Below, piece after piece: positions 39,698 to 49,880 of a DNA stretch of 64,000 nucleotides (positions within the stretch are counted from its first letter, which is position 1; every line of letters starts with the position of its first letter). Source of the DNA: Burkholderiales bacterium PBB2 (GTDB lineage Bacteria > Pseudomonadota > Gammaproteobacteria > Burkholderiales > Burkholderiaceae_C); contig NKIM01000014.1 of assembly GCA_002255955.1 (NCBI GenBank), positions 1 to 64,000 of the forward strand, written 5' to 3'. The notes below the pieces were generated by a model, which saw only the letters and a program-made list of their open reading frames with translations, did no database searches and was not told the DNA's origin. The position numbers and the translations under genes were made by a program.

Positions 39698-39725
39698 GCG
39701 CAAGCCTTGCCTTGCAACGCTTGGC

Positions 39726-41081
39726 TTACTTGGCCAGCAGCTGGTTCACCGCCGACACATCTTCCGGCTTGAGCTGGCCCGAGGCCTGGCGCAGCTTGAG
39801 GCTGGTCATGACCACGTCGTAGCGCGCCTTGGCCAGGTTTTGCTGGGTGTTGAAGAGCTGGGTCTGGGCATTGAGCACGTCCAGATTGACCCGCACGCCG
39901 ACCTTGTAGCCCAGCTGCGTGGCTTCCAGCGCCAGCTTGGACGAGGACTCGGCCGCTTCCAGCGCCTTGACCTGGGCGGTCAGCGACTGCACACCGAAAA
40001 AGGCGCGCTTGGTGCCTTCGGACACCGCGCGGCGGGCGTAGTCGAGGTCGTTGCGCGACTTCTCTTCCAGGGCCAGGGTTTCCTTGATGCGGTTTTGCGT
40101 GGCGCCGCCGGTGTAGAGCGGCAGGCTCAGGGTCACGCCCAGGCTGGCATTGTTGGTCGTGCCCTTGACCTGGGCACCGGTACCGCGGGCATTCAGCGTG
40201 CCCAGGCTGCCGTTGAGATCGACCGTCACGCCTTCGGCCGCGCGGGCCTTGTCGATTTCGATCTTGGCGGAATCCAGGCCCAGGCGGGCCTTGCGCACCA
40301 GGGGGTGCTGCTCTTCGGCCTGCGCCACCCAGGGGTCCACGGTCAGCGGCGTCACGGCCGGCAGGGCCACGGGCACGGCCAGGGGCTTGGGCGTCACGCC
40401 GTTGCGACCGACCAGCTGGTCCAGGGTCACGCTCTTGATGCGCAGGTCGTTCTCGGCCGCGATCTCGGTGGCCAGGGCCAGGTCGTAGCGGGCCTGCGCT
40501 TCGCGGGTGTCGGTGATGGTCTGGGTGCCGACTTCGAAATTGCGCTTGGCCGAGGCCAGTTGCTCGGAAATCATGGCCTTGCTGGCGCGGGCGGTGCCCA
40601 GCGCATCTTGCGCGCCCAGCACATCAAAGTAGGCCTGGGCCACGCGCACGATCAGGTCCTGCTCGGCGGTTTCCAGATCGGCCTGGGCCACGGTCAGGCC
40701 CAGCTGCGCCTGCGAGATGGTCAGCTGGTTGCTGCGGTTGTAGAGCGCGTACTTTCCCTGGAGGCCGGCGCTCAGCGAGGTGGCGCCGACACGGCCGAAG
40801 TTCGGCGGATCGGTCTCATCACGCTTGGCCGTGACGCCCAGGCCCAGGCTGGGGCGGGCCAGGGCGTCGGCCTGGGCGGCCTTGTACTGGGCGGAATCGG
40901 CCAAAGCGCGGGCGGACAGGTACTGGGCATCGAATGCGCGGGCCGCGTCGTACAGCTCCTGCAGGCTTTGCGCCTGGGCGCCGCCGGCCATCAACAAGGC
41001 CAGGGCCATGCCGATGCGGCTCAGGGCACGGCCCGGGTTGGAGGAGGAGTGGCGCGAATTCATTGCACGGGGGTCACGCAT
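39726..41081 (-). CDS. tolC: TolC family outer-membrane efflux protein
   Basis: A 451-residue outer-membrane channel with a signal peptide (cleavage near MAGGAQAQS) and two OEP repeats. Typical features are SLQELYDAARAFDAQYLSARA at the mature start, NQLTISQAQLGLTVAQADLE and ATQLGYKVGVRVNLDVLNAQT-type near the end. It exports substrates delivered by the RND pump encoded upstream on the same strand. ATG 41081 follows AAGGAAGCTC. Confidence 0.95.
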   Translation of the reverse strand: MRDPRAMNSRHSSSNPGRALSRIGMALALLMAGGAQAQSLQELYDAARAFDAQYLSARALADSAQYKAAQADALARPSLGLGVTAKRDETDPPNFGRVGATSLSAGLQGKYALYNRSNQLTISQAQLGLTVAQADLETAEQDLIVRVAQAYFDVLGAQDALGTARASKAMISEQLASAKRNFEVGTQTITDTREAQARYDLALATEIAAENDLRIKSVTLDQLVGRNGVTPKPLAVPVALPAVTPLTVDPWVAQAEEQHPLVRKARLGLDSAKIEIDKARAAEGVTVDLNGSLGTLNARGTGAQVKGTTNNASLGVTLSLPLYTGGATQNRIKETLALEEKSRNDLDYARRAVSEGTKRAFFGVQSLTAQVKALEAAESSSKLALEATQLGYKVGVRVNLDVLNAQTQLFNTQQNLAKARYDVVMTSLKLRQASGQLKPEDVSAVNQLLAK

Positions 41082-41159
41082 GAGCTTCCTTGTCAGCGAT
41101 TAGCTTTTTGATTCCTGAGCCGCGATCCTAGCGGGATGCGCACTTGTTGGGTTTGGTCA

Positions 41160-41522
41160 TCAGTAGCGGGGCACACCAGGGTCGACCTGCAAGGACCACG
41201 CATCAATGCCACCGGCGAGGTTATAGACGGAATCGAAGCCCTGGCGCTGCAGAAATGCGACGACTTGCAGACTTCTCATGCCGTGATGGCAATAACAGAC
41301 GATGGGCTGCAGGCGGTCCAACTCGTCCAGTCGCTCGGGCAGCTGGCCCATGGGGATCAGGCAGCTGGCCACCCCTTCGATGTCGATCCGGGCCAGCGCC
41401 GCTTCCCAGGGCTCACGCACATCGAGCAACAAGGGCGCCGACAGCGCTGAAGCTGGCGCCGCTCCGGGTGCGCTGCGCGCACACAGCTCGCGCAGATCGG
41501 TGACGCTCAGAGAAGGCAGCAT
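41160..41522 (-). CDS. Rhodanese-like domain protein
   Basis: A 120-residue single-domain sulfurtransferase. LLLDVREPWE marks the N-terminal half, and the active-site loop CHHGMRS carries the catalytic Cys in CxxGxR form. It sits between pcm and tolC, a conserved order in Burkholderiales. Its physiological substrate is unknown. Confidence 0.93.
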   Translation of the reverse strand: MLPSLSVTDLRELCARSAPGAAPASALSAPLLLDVREPWEAALARIDIEGVASCLIPMGQLPERLDELDRLQPIVCYCHHGMRSLQVVAFLQRQGFDSVYNLAGGIDAWSLQVDPGVPRY

Positions 41523-41536
41523 CTCAGGGCAGCCAC

Positions 41537-42190
41537 TCAGAACTGGAAGCTGCTGCGCTCGGCGAAGCCCTGCAGGCGCGGTGCCACGGTGTCGAAGAGC
41601 TCGGTCGTGCGGTAGTTCTTTTCGTCCACGCGGGTGATCAGCTGGGCGCGCATCACCGGCTCCTCGCCGACGATGGTGGCCAGACGGCCGCCGACCTTGA
41701 GCTGAGCCAGCAGTGCCGACGGCACCTCGGCCACCGAGCCCGAGAGCAGGATCACGTCAAACGGGGCTTCCTTGGCCAGGCCTTGCGAGCCGTCCTGCTC
41801 CAGCACCGTGACGTTCAGCACGCCAGCGCGCTTGAGGTTGAGCGTGGCCTGGGCGGCCAGCTCAGGGTTGATTTCCAGGCTCAGCACGCGCTGGGCACGA
41901 TGGCCGAGCAACGCGGCCATGAAGCCACTGCCGGTGCCGACTTCCAGCACCTTCTCATGGCGTGCCACCTTCAGCTCTTGCAGCAGGCGGGCCTCGACGC
42001 GCGGGGCCAGCATGCGCTGACCGCCGGCCAGGGCCACTTCGGTGTCCATAAAGGCCAGGCCCTTGCTGGCCGGCGGCACGAAATCTTCGCGCTTGACCAC
42101 GGCCAGCAGCTGCAGCACGCCAGCGTCCAGCACGTCCCAGGGGCGGATCTGCTGTTCGATCATGTTGAAGCGGGCTTGTTCGATGTTCAT
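41537..42190 (-). CDS. pcm: Protein-L-isoaspartate O-methyltransferase
   Basis: A 217-residue SAM-dependent enzyme that initiates repair of isoaspartyl residues. The SAM motif VLEVGTGSGFMAALLG, ALAGGQRMLAP and the N-terminal FNMIEQQIRPW are present. The Burkholderiales version is slightly divergent from E. coli Pcm. It follows the RND pump gene by 27 bases and precedes the rhodanese gene by 14. Confidence 0.92.
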   Translation of the reverse strand: MNIEQARFNMIEQQIRPWDVLDAGVLQLLAVVKREDFVPPASKGLAFMDTEVALAGGQRMLAPRVEARLLQELKVARHEKVLEVGTGSGFMAALLGHRAQRVLSLEINPELAAQATLNLKRAGVLNVTVLEQDGSQGLAKEAPFDVILLSGSVAEVPSALLAQLKVGGRLATIVGEEPVMRAQLITRVDEKNYRTTELFDTVAPRLQGFAERSSFQF

Positions 42191-42217
42191 CTCAGTCAGT
42201 CTTTCCGTGTTGTGCTG

Positions 42218-45200
42218 TCAATCCGCGGCGGCGGCGTCGGCCGTGCCCGGTACAGCGGGAATTCTATTTCCTGTCCAGCGCCGTTTCGCCCAGGCGGCCA
42301 GATCGTCCAGATAGCAATAGATCACCGGCACCACCACCAGGGTCAGCAGCGAGGAGGTGATCACCCCGCCGATCACCGCCTGCCCCATGGGCGCGCGCTG
42401 CTCGGAGCCCTCGGTCAACGCAAAAGCCAGGGGCACCATGCCGAACACCATGGCCAGGGTGGTCATCAGAATCGGCCGCAGGCGCACATGGGCCGCATGC
42501 AGCAAGGCCGCCTCGCGCTCCATGGGCTCCTGATCCACCCCATTGCCATGCTGGCCGGCCCGCGAGCGGATGGCGAAGTCGATCAGCAGAATCGCGTTCT
42601 TGGTCACCAAACCCATCAGCATGACGATGCCGATGACGCTGAACATATTGAGCGTGGAGCGGAACAACAGCAGCGCCAGGAACACGCCCACCAGGGTCAG
42701 TGGCAGCGAGCTCATCAGCGCCAGCGGCTGCAAGAAGCTCTTGAACTGGCTGGCCAGAATCATGTAGATGAAGACCACGGCCAGGCCCAGGGCGCCGACG
42801 GCATACTGGAAAGACTCATTCATGTTCTTGGTCGAGCCACCAAAGCTGTAGCGGTAACCGGGCGGGAAAGCGATCTCGTCCAGCACCTTCTTGATGTCGG
42901 CCGACACCTCGCCCGAGCTGCGGCCCAGGGCGTTGGCGTCGATGGTGATCTCCCGCGCCATATCGCGGCGGTTGATCTGGTTGGGCCCGGTCGAGGGTCG
43001 CACCTCGGCCAGTTGCGACAGCGCCATCACCCGCGGCGCGCCGTCCGCGGCCGCCGGCAGATTGATGGGCATGCGCTGCAAGTCGGCCAGCGAGTCGCGG
43101 CTTTGCGGCCCCAGGCGGACCAGCACGTCGTAGTTCTCACCGTCCGAGGCGCGCCAGTTGCCCACCGTGGTGCCAGCCAGCAAGGTGCGCAGCGTGCCCG
43201 CCAGAGCATTGACATTGAGGCCGGCATCGGCGGCCACATCGCGCTTCACTTCCACCGAGACGGTCGGCTTGTTGGGCTTGAGCGTGGTGTCCAGGTCCAC
43301 CAGGCCGGGGATCTTCTGCAGCCGGGCCACCACCTGCTTGGAGATGCGCTCCAGCTCGCCCAGATCGCTGCCCTGGATGGAGAACTGCAGGCTCTTGCCG
43401 CCACCCAGATCGGTCTGGCCGATGTTGGTGACGGTGATGCCGGGCACGGTCGCCAGACGCTGGCGCATCGGTTCGGCCAGATCGGCCACGCTGCGCTGGC
43501 GGTCCTTGCGGTCGACCAGGCGCACATAGATGGCGCCGTAGATCTTGCCGGCCGCAAAGCCGCTGTTGATGGTGGCCACGGTGTAGCGTACCTCGGGCAG
43601 CTCGCGCAGCAAGGCGTCGATCTGCTTGGCGCGCGCCTCGGTCACCTCCAGGGCCGAGCCCACGGGCGTGTAGAAATTGATCTGCGTCTCGGACAGGTCG
43701 GCCTTGGGCACGAACTCCTTGCCCACCCCGGCCAGCAACACAAAGCTGGACAAAAAGGTCGCCAGCGCGATCAGCAGGGTTGCGCCCTTGTGGCGCAGCG
43801 ACCAGGCCAGGATGCGCTGGTAGCCGGCCGACAGCCAGTTGGTGAATCGATCGACTGCGCCAGTCAGGCGGCCCAGGGTCTTGTCGTACAAGGTCACCGG
43901 TGGGCCGCGGTGCACGCCATGCGCCTGCGGGTCATGCCAAACGCTGGACAGCATCGGGTCCAGGGTGAAGCTGACGAACATGGAAATCAACACCGCCGCG
44001 ACGATGGTGATGCCGAACTCATGGAAGAACTTACCGACGATGCCGCCCATGAAGCCGATGGGCAGGAACACCGCGACGATGGACAAGGTGGTGGCCAGCA
44101 CCGCCAGGCCGATCTCGGCCGTGCCATCGAGCGCCGCCTGGCGCGGCGTGGCGCCCATCTGCACATGGCGCACGATGTTCTCGCGCACGACGATGGCGTC
44201 ATCGATCAACAAGCCCACGCACAGGCTGAGCGCCATCATGGTGATGTTGTTGATGGTGAAGCCGAAGGCGTACATGAACAGAAAGGTACCGATCAAGGCG
44301 ATCGGCAGGGTCAGGCCGGTGATGACGGTCGAACGCCAGCTGTTCAGGAACAGGAACACGATCAGGATGGTCAGGGCCGCGCCCTCGAACAGCGTGCGCT
44401 TGACATTGGCCACCGAGACGCGAATCGCGCGCGAGTTGTCGCGGTTGACCTCGACCTTGACGCCCGGCGGGGTCAGGTCTTGCGCGTCTTTCAGCGCGCG
44501 CTGCAGGCCGTCCACCACCTCGATGGTGTTCTCGCCCTGGCTCTTCTGCACGCTCAGCAGCACCGTGCGCTGGCCGTTGTAGAGCGCCAGGCTTTCCACC
44601 TCCTGCGGGCCGTCCACCACATCGGCCACCTGCCAGAGCTTGACCGAGGCGCCGCCCTTGCGCGCCACCACGATGTCGCGGAAGTCCTCGGGCCGCTTGA
44701 GCCGGGCATTGATCTGCACCACCCGCTCCTGCTCGAGCGAGCGCAGATTGCCCATGGGCAGCTCCTGGTTCTCGCTCCGCACGGCGGCCAGCACCTGGTC
44801 CACGGTGATGCCCAGCGCTTCCATGGCCTGCGGGCGCAGCTGCAGCTGGATCTGGCGCTGCAAGCCGCCGACCACGCTGACCGAGCCCACGCCGCGCACA
44901 TTCTCCAGGCGCTTTTGCAGCACCTGCGTGGCCCAGGTGGTCAGCTCCTGCGTGTTCTTCTTGCCGTCTTCCGAGAGGATGGCCACATTGAAGATGGGCG
45001 TGCTCTGCGGGTCAAAGCGCGAGATGCGCGGGTCCTTGACCTCGTCGCGCAGCAGCGGCCGCATCAGGGCCACTTTCTCGCGCACATCCTCGGCGGCCTT
45101 GCGGCCGTCGACATCGAGGTTGAACTCGATGATGACCACCGAGCTGCCCTCATACGAGCGCGAAGTCAGGGCATTGATGCCGGCCACCGTGTTGACGGCC

Positions 45201-45406
45201 TCCTCCACCTTCTTGGTGACCTCGCTCTCGACGATCTCGGGCGAAGCGCCCGGATAGTCCATCTGCACCACCACGGTGGGGAAGTCGATATTGGGAAACT
45301 GATCGACCGACAGGCGCTGGTAGCTGAACAAGCCCAGCACGACAAAAGCCAGCATGACCATGACGGCCATGACGGGGTTCTGGATGGAAACGCGGGTGAA
45401 CCACAT
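42218..45406 (-). CDS. RND family multidrug efflux permease
   Basis: A 1062-residue inner-membrane proton-driven pump of the HAE/MdtB-AcrB type with twelve helices and two large periplasmic loops. The proton-relay Asp pair lies in GLLIDDAIVVREN. The NPVMAVMVMLAFVVLGLFSY start, FPTVVVQMDYPGASPEIVE and the C-terminal GLVTKNAILLIDFA are canonical. It is paired with the adaptor 13 bases upstream and tolC downstream. Substrates cannot be predicted. Confidence 0.96.
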   Translation of the reverse strand: MWFTRVSIQNPVMAVMVMLAFVVLGLFSYQRLSVDQFPNIDFPTVVVQMDYPGASPEIVESEVTKKVEEAVNTVAGINALTSRSYEGSSVVIIEFNLDVDGRKAAEDVREKVALMRPLLRDEVKDPRISRFDPQSTPIFNVAILSEDGKKNTQELTTWATQVLQKRLENVRGVGSVSVVGGLQRQIQLQLRPQAMEALGITVDQVLAAVRSENQELPMGNLRSLEQERVVQINARLKRPEDFRDIVVARKGGASVKLWQVADVVDGPQEVESLALYNGQRTVLLSVQKSQGENTIEVVDGLQRALKDAQDLTPPGVKVEVNRDNSRAIRVSVANVKRTLFEGAALTILIVFLFLNSWRSTVITGLTLPIALIGTFLFMYAFGFTINNITMMALSLCVGLLIDDAIVVRENIVRHVQMGATPRQAALDGTAEIGLAVLATTLSIVAVFLPIGFMGGIVGKFFHEFGITIVAAVLISMFVSFTLDPMLSSVWHDPQAHGVHRGPPVTLYDKTLGRLTGAVDRFTNWLSAGYQRILAWSLRHKGATLLIALATFLSSFVLLAGVGKEFVPKADLSETQINFYTPVGSALEVTEARAKQIDALLRELPEVRYTVATINSGFAAGKIYGAIYVRLVDRKDRQRSVADLAEPMRQRLATVPGITVTNIGQTDLGGGKSLQFSIQGSDLGELERISKQVVARLQKIPGLVDLDTTLKPNKPTVSVEVKRDVAADAGLNVNALAGTLRTLLAGTTVGNWRASDGENYDVLVRLGPQSRDSLADLQRMPINLPAAADGAPRVMALSQLAEVRPSTGPNQINRRDMAREITIDANALGRSSGEVSADIKKVLDEIAFPPGYRYSFGGSTKNMNESFQYAVGALGLAVVFIYMILASQFKSFLQPLALMSSLPLTLVGVFLALLLFRSTLNMFSVIGIVMLMGLVTKNAILLIDFAIRSRAGQHGNGVDQEPMEREAALLHAAHVRLRPILMTTLAMVFGMVPLAFALTEGSEQRAPMGQAVIGGVITSSLLTLVVVPVIYCYLDDLAAWAKRRWTGNRIPAVPGTADAAAAD

Positions 45407-45419
45407 GGCGGCGGCCCGA

Positions 45420-46616
45420 TCAGCGCGAGGCGGCTGAAGACGCTGCAGCCGCTACAACCGGCACGGCTGGCGCAGCGGCCAAGCTCACCGCCGTGCCCTC
45501 CGGCACCTGGCCGGCCGACAAGGACAGCAGCAGCGCGCCGTCCGCCACGCCCGAGCGCAGCTCCTGCACCGCCACGCTGCGGCCCTGGATCTGCGCCTCG
45601 CCGCTGGCGCCCAGCTCCACCGTCTGGGCCTTGACCCGGCCATCAGCAATCTGCAGCACATAGGGCTTGGCATTGTCCAGACGCAGGCTGGAGGCCGGGG
45701 CAACCAGGGCCTCACGCTCGTCCAGCAAGATGCGGCCGCGGGCAAACATGCCCTGGCGCAAGCCCGACCGGCCCTCCAGGCGCAGGTAGACCATGACCGA
45801 GCGCGAGCCGCTCTGCGTGGCCGGGTTGATGCGCGCCACCGTGGCCGGCACCGGCTCGGCCAGGCCCTCCACCTGCAGCTGGGCCGCCGCGCCTGGCTTG
45901 AGGCCGACGCTGAGCTCGGGCGCCACGGCCGCTTCCAGCTCCAGCTGGCTCAGGTTGACGATTTCCAGCACCCGCGCGTCCAGAGGCAGGCGCTCGCCCG
46001 GCTGGGCCAGGCGCTGCGCCACCTGGCCGGCAATCGGCGAGACCAGCTGGGCGTCCGCCCGGGCCTTGCGCGCCAGGCCCACAGCGGCCTCGGCCGCTTG
46101 CAGGGTGGCACGGGCACCGGCCGCACTGGCACTGGCGGTCTCCATGGCGGTAGACGAAATAAAGCCCTGGGCCACCAGGGCGCGGTTGTTGTCGAGGTTG
46201 CGCTGCGCGATGTCCAGCTGCGATTTGGCCGCGGCGGCGTTCTCCTGGGCCTGTCGCAGGCGCAGGTCCACTTCGACCGGGTCGATCTGGCCCAGGGCCT
46301 GGCCGGCGCGCACGCTGTCGCCCTCGCGCACATCCAGGCGCTGCAGCTCACCGGCGACTTTGGCCTTGATCACCACCGACTCCCGGGCTTTCAAGCTGCC
46401 GCTGAGTTCCAGGGTTTGCGCAAAACGCAGGCGCTGCACCCGCGCCACGTCGATCTCGGCCAGGGCCAGGGCGACCGGCGCCTTGCTGGCCGCAGCCGGG
46501 GCAGACGCTGAAGTGGAGGACCCAGCGGGCCCACGTCCCTTCATCCAGGAGCCAGCCAGGCCCAGCAACACCAAGACACCCAGCACGGGAACGGCGATCT
46601 TCAACCAAGGCTTCAT
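45420..46616 (-). CDS. RND efflux periplasmic adaptor (membrane fusion protein)
   Basis: A 398-residue adaptor. One N-terminal helix anchors it ([20 protein letters not shown]). A lipoyl half-motif ([37 protein letters not shown] region), an alpha-hairpin with heptads, the second lipoyl half ([15 protein letters not shown]) and beta-barrel domains follow. ATG 46616 is chosen since the longer frame would precede the anchor helix. It bridges the RND pump and TolC. Confidence 0.94.
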   Translation of the reverse strand: MKPWLKIAVPVLGVLVLLGLAGSWMKGRGPAGSSTSASAPAAASKAPVALALAEIDVARVQRLRFAQTLELSGSLKARESVVIKAKVAGELQRLDVREGDSVRAGQALGQIDPVEVDLRLRQAQENAAAAKSQLDIAQRNLDNNRALVAQGFISSTAMETASASAAGARATLQAAEAAVGLARKARADAQLVSPIAGQVAQRLAQPGERLPLDARVLEIVNLSQLELEAAVAPELSVGLKPGAAAQLQVEGLAEPVPATVARINPATQSGSRSVMVYLRLEGRSGLRQGMFARGRILLDEREALVAPASSLRLDNAKPYVLQIADGRVKAQTVELGASGEAQIQGRSVAVQELRSGVADGALLLSLSAGQVPEGTAVSLAAAPAVPVVAAAASSAASR

Positions 46617-46731
46617 GCGATGAACACTCTTCTTTTCAGACGTGATGCGGCCAGGCCGCGCCAGGGGATGAACACAACAAGCGTCGTGCGCAAACACAGC
46701 GGGCCCGAAGCCACCCTGCCCGCACACCCAC

Positions 46732-47424
46732 TCATTTCAGGCAAGCCACAGCCGGCGCCAGGAGCCCGCGCAGCATCAGATCGAGCTGCACCTCCAGGAC
46801 CGCGGCGGGCTCGATTGTGGGCCCGCCACAGGCACAGGCCGCGAAGGAGTGTTGGTAAAGAATCATGTGCAGAATGGGCCCGATCAGCACATGCACCGTC
46901 GCTTCCACCGGCACCGGGCGGAACTCGCCGCGCGCCACGCCGCGCTCGATCAGCCCCACCAGCAGGGCCTGGATGGGCAGGATCACCTCCTCGGTGTAGA
47001 AGGCTGCCAGCTCCGGGAAGTTGCGAGCCTCGGCCACCATGATCTTGGCGATGCCGCCGGCCGTGCTCTGCCCCACCCGCTGCCACCAGGCCTGCAGCAC
47101 CTGGCCCAAAAGCTCCGCCACCGGGCCCTGGTGCTGAGCACTCAGCGCGGCGGCCTCGTGGATCTGAGCCACCAGGCTCTCGCGCACCACGGCCTTGAAC
47201 AAGTCCTGCTTGCTCGGGTAGTAGAGATACAGCGTGCCCTTGGAGACGCCCGCGCGTGCCGCCACCTCCTCGGTGCGGGTCGCGGCAAAGCCCTTCTCCA
47301 CGAACAGCTCGAGGGCCGCGGCCAGCAGTTCCTGCGGGCGCGATTGCTTGCGGCGCTGGCGCGCAGCCGGGCTCACCGCGGCTGGCTCGGAACGCGAAAC
47401 AGGAGGCAAAGATGGCACGGCCAT
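46732..47424 (-). CDS. TetR family transcriptional regulator of the efflux operon
   Basis: A 230-residue repressor. The HTH is at about 30-75 ([37 protein letters not shown]), with a TetR C-terminal ligand domain ([10 protein letters not shown] to the end). A CACGG-type Cys pair (FAACACGG) sits in the C-terminal half. ATG 47424 is used; the frame also opens at a TTG within the operator. It is the first gene of the tetR-adaptor-pump run and is probably autoregulated. Confidence 0.93.
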   Translation of the reverse strand: MAVPSLPPVSRSEPAAVSPAARQRRKQSRPQELLAAALELFVEKGFAATRTEEVAARAGVSKGTLYLYYPSKQDLFKAVVRESLVAQIHEAAALSAQHQGPVAELLGQVLQAWWQRVGQSTAGGIAKIMVAEARNFPELAAFYTEEVILPIQALLVGLIERGVARGEFRPVPVEATVHVLIGPILHMILYQHSFAACACGGPTIEPAAVLEVQLDLMLRGLLAPAVACLK

Positions 47425-47444
47425 GGGGTGCAAACAGAGCGTTA

Positions 47445-47460
47445 CTGACCAATGAGTCAG
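47445..47460. promoter_or_regulatory. Probable TetR operator
   Basis: CTGACCAATGAGTCAG, an inverted repeat with 5-bp arms (CTGAC / GTCAG), lies 20 bases before the tetR start and resembles known TetR/AcrR operators. It also lies about 140 bases before the divergent uppP, so binding could affect both sides. Confidence 0.7.
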
Positions 47461-47600
47461 CAATATAGGTGGCGGCGCCGAGCCGGGTCAATCGGGGCCG
47501 GCGAGCAGCGCGCCCGGCGGGCCGTCATGACCCACCGGCTATCATCCGGCCCGTTTTTCCGACATTTTTAAGACTTTTAGCGACAGAGGGAGTGCCCTGC

Positions 47601-48425
47601 GTGGACATCGTTTTGCTGATCAAGGCCGCCATCATGGGCATCGTCGAGGGGCTGACCGAGTTCCTGCCCATCTCGTCCACGGGACACCTGATCCTGACCG
47701 GCGCCCTGCTCGGCTTCGATGACGCCAAGAGCAAGGTCTTCGACATCGCCATCCAGACCGGCGCCATCTTCGCCGTCATCCTGGTGTACTGGCAGCGCCT
47801 GCGCGAAGTGGCCACGGGCCTGGGTTCGGACGCCCGCGCGCGCCGCTTCACCCTCAATGTGGCCATCGGCTTTCTGCCCGCGGTGATTCTGGGCCTGCTG
47901 TTCGGCAAGGCCATCAAGGCCCATCTGTTCACCCCCACCGTGGTGGCCAGCACCTTCATCATCGGCGGCTTCATCATCCTCTGGGCCGAGCGCCGCCAAC
48001 AGGCCGCCGTGCGCATCGCCCATGTGGACGATATGACGCCGCTGGACGCGCTCAAGGTCGGCCTGATCCAGTGTCTGGCCATGGTGCCGGGCACCAGCCG
48101 CTCGGGCTCCACCATCATCGGCGGCATGCTGATGGGTCTGTCGCGCAAGGCCGCGACCGATTTCTCCTTCTTCCTGGCCATCCCGACCCTGATCGGCGCC
48201 GGCGCCTACAGCCTGCTCAAGGAGCGCGCCCTGCTCAGCATGGACGATGTGCCCATGTTCGCGGTCGGCCTGCTGTTCTCCTTCATCAGCGCCTGGATCT
48301 GCGTGCGCTGGCTCCTGCGCTACATCTCCAGCCACAGCTTTGTGCCCTTCGCCTACTACCGCATCGTCTTCGGCGTGATCGTGCTGGTGACGTCCTACTT
48401 CGGCATCATCGTCTGGAAGGACTGA
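47601..48425 (+). CDS. uppP: Undecaprenyl-diphosphate phosphatase
   Basis: A 274-residue membrane enzyme that recycles undecaprenyl pyrophosphate for cell-wall synthesis; it confers bacitracin tolerance (BacA). The motifs [20 protein letters not shown] (E-rich motif 1) and [19 protein letters not shown] (motif 2) are intact. GTG 47601 is chosen because AGAGGGAG lies eight bases upstream. A GTG at 47592 is too close to that site. Confidence 0.95.
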   Translation: MDIVLLIKAAIMGIVEGLTEFLPISSTGHLILTGALLGFDDAKSKVFDIAIQTGAIFAVILVYWQRLREVATGLGSDARARRFTLNVAIGFLPAVILGLLFGKAIKAHLFTPTVVASTFIIGGFIILWAERRQQAAVRIAHVDDMTPLDALKVGLIQCLAMVPGTSRSGSTIIGGMLMGLSRKAATDFSFFLAIPTLIGAGAYSLLKERALLSMDDVPMFAVGLLFSFISAWICVRWLLRYISSHSFVPFAYYRIVFGVIVLVTSYFGIIVWKD

Positions 48426-48433
48426 TCGCTCGT

Positions 48434-48558
48434 GAGTTTTCTACTGCGCGGCCGCCATGCGTCGTTGGTCCGGTGCTCGGAATCCTCACGTACCGGAAGT
48501 ACGTTCCGGTTCCTGCGCTCCGTCCGCCTCGCCTGACGGCCGCTCGCGACGAAAACTC
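48434..48558. repeat. 125-bp structured element with terminal inverted repeats
   Basis: The element is bounded by GAGTTTTC (48434-48441) and GAAAACTC (48551-48558), perfect 8-bp inverted repeats. Inside lies a perfect hairpin ACCGGAA-GTACG-TTCCGGT (about 48492-48510), plus GC-rich segments that can also pair. It fills almost exactly the gap between two convergent stop codons (48425 and 48559). It looks like a REP/MITE-type intergenic element; I recall similar elements in other Burkholderiales, but that is memory, not a search. Confidence 0.65.
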
Positions 48559-49749
48559 TCAAGCTCGAAGTCCCCGCTGCCAGCGGCTCCAAGCGCGACA
48601 CAGCGCCCACATCAGACTCAGCACGCCCAGCCAGGCGCCGTAACACACCCACAGCGAGGGCGCATAGCCGGCCGGCATGTGCGCCTCGTCGCTGGGCAAG
48701 GCGCCGTAGCGCAGCCAGTACCAGGCGCCCGCCAGCCCATGGATCAGGGCGATGTGCAGCAGGTAGAAAAACTGCGCGTGGCGGCCGAACAGCATCAGCG
48801 GCGCGGGCGCTTGCAAGCCCCCGCCCTCCATCGCGCGCTCCAGCAGGGCCAGCGCGGCCAGGGTGAAGGCCCCAGTGATGGCCAGGTAGAGCAGCGAGGG
48901 CGGGTATTTGTGCACGTCGATGAAGGCCAGGGCCTCGTGCCAGAGCGGCCGCCCCTGGGCCACCCAGGGATGCGGGTCGCCGTAGAGGCCTGAAGCGCGC
49001 AGCAGCACAAAGCCCAGCAGCAAGCCCAGGGCCGCCCGCAGCAGGAAGCGTTGACGCTGCGCCGCCGGCCCGCGAAGCAGCGGCCCGAGCGCATAGCCGG
49101 CCGCCATCCAGCCGATCCAGGGCATCAGCGGATACACCACCATCACCCCCGGCCCGGCGGCGGCCGGCTTGAAGAAGCCGCCCTGGTGCCAGAGCATGAA
49201 GGCCCAGCTGGCGCCCTCGCCGTGCCAGGCATCGAGCAGGTTGTGCGGCAGGATCAGGCCGGCGGCCACGGCGATCACGGCCCAGCGCGGCAGCCAGATC
49301 AGCAGGCCCAGCGCCATCATGGCCACGCCGATGGCCCAGATCACCTGCAAGATCAGGGTTTCAAAACCAAACTGCCAGCTGAAGCTGACCCAGCTCAGCT
49401 CCAGCAGCACGAGCATGGCGCCGCGGCTCAGCAGGTAGCGGCTCATGTCAGTGCGGCTGTGCCGCTGGCCGCGCAGCCAGGCCGACAGCCCCGCCAGCAG
49501 CACAAAGGTCGGCGCGCACAGATGCGTGATCCAGCGCGTCAAAAACCAAGCCGGGCTGCTCTGGCTCAGATCAAGCGGGTTGAAATTCATGGGCGCGAAG
49601 AAGTCGCGCGTATGGTCCAGCGCCATCAGCGCCACCACCAGGCCGCGCAAGAGATCGATGGCGCCGAGCCGGTGGGCCGAGGGGCGGGCACTCCGCTCCA
49701 GGGGGTCTGATCCTGCGCCGCCCGAGCCCGCTTCGCTTGCCTGTGTCAT
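48559..49749 (-). CDS. DUF1624 (heparan-alpha-glucosaminide acetyltransferase-like) membrane protein
   Basis: A 396-residue polytopic protein with about ten helices. The family signature opens the first helix: RLGAIDLLRGLVVALMALDHTRDFFAPM, where the His is the putative acetyl acceptor. LCAPTFVLLAGLSAWL and MPWIGWMAAGYALGPLL follow. Relatives transfer acyl groups across membranes, but the bacterial substrate is unknown. ATG 49749 is preferred over 49824, which would add a low-complexity lead. Confidence 0.88.
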   Translation of the reverse strand: MTQASEAGSGGAGSDPLERSARPSAHRLGAIDLLRGLVVALMALDHTRDFFAPMNFNPLDLSQSSPAWFLTRWITHLCAPTFVLLAGLSAWLRGQRHSRTDMSRYLLSRGAMLVLLELSWVSFSWQFGFETLILQVIWAIGVAMMALGLLIWLPRWAVIAVAAGLILPHNLLDAWHGEGASWAFMLWHQGGFFKPAAAGPGVMVVYPLMPWIGWMAAGYALGPLLRGPAAQRQRFLLRAALGLLLGFVLLRASGLYGDPHPWVAQGRPLWHEALAFIDVHKYPPSLLYLAITGAFTLAALALLERAMEGGGLQAPAPLMLFGRHAQFFYLLHIALIHGLAGAWYWLRYGALPSDEAHMPAGYAPSLWVCYGAWLGVLSLMWALCRAWSRWQRGLRA

Positions 49750-49880
49750 CCCTGCTGCCCCTCCCGCCCGTCGCCGCAGGCCCAACCCAGAACCGAGAGC
49801 CCGGACCCGAGAGCCCAGAACCAAGAAGCCGCGATGGTAGGCAGGGCAAGCCGGCGGCGCAGCACGTAAAATCCCGCCCC

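Noticed and set aside
41783-45634. Plus-strand frame of 1283 codons
   Set aside because: It is antisense to pcm and the RND pump; its His/Gln/Ala-rich composition is typical of shadows.
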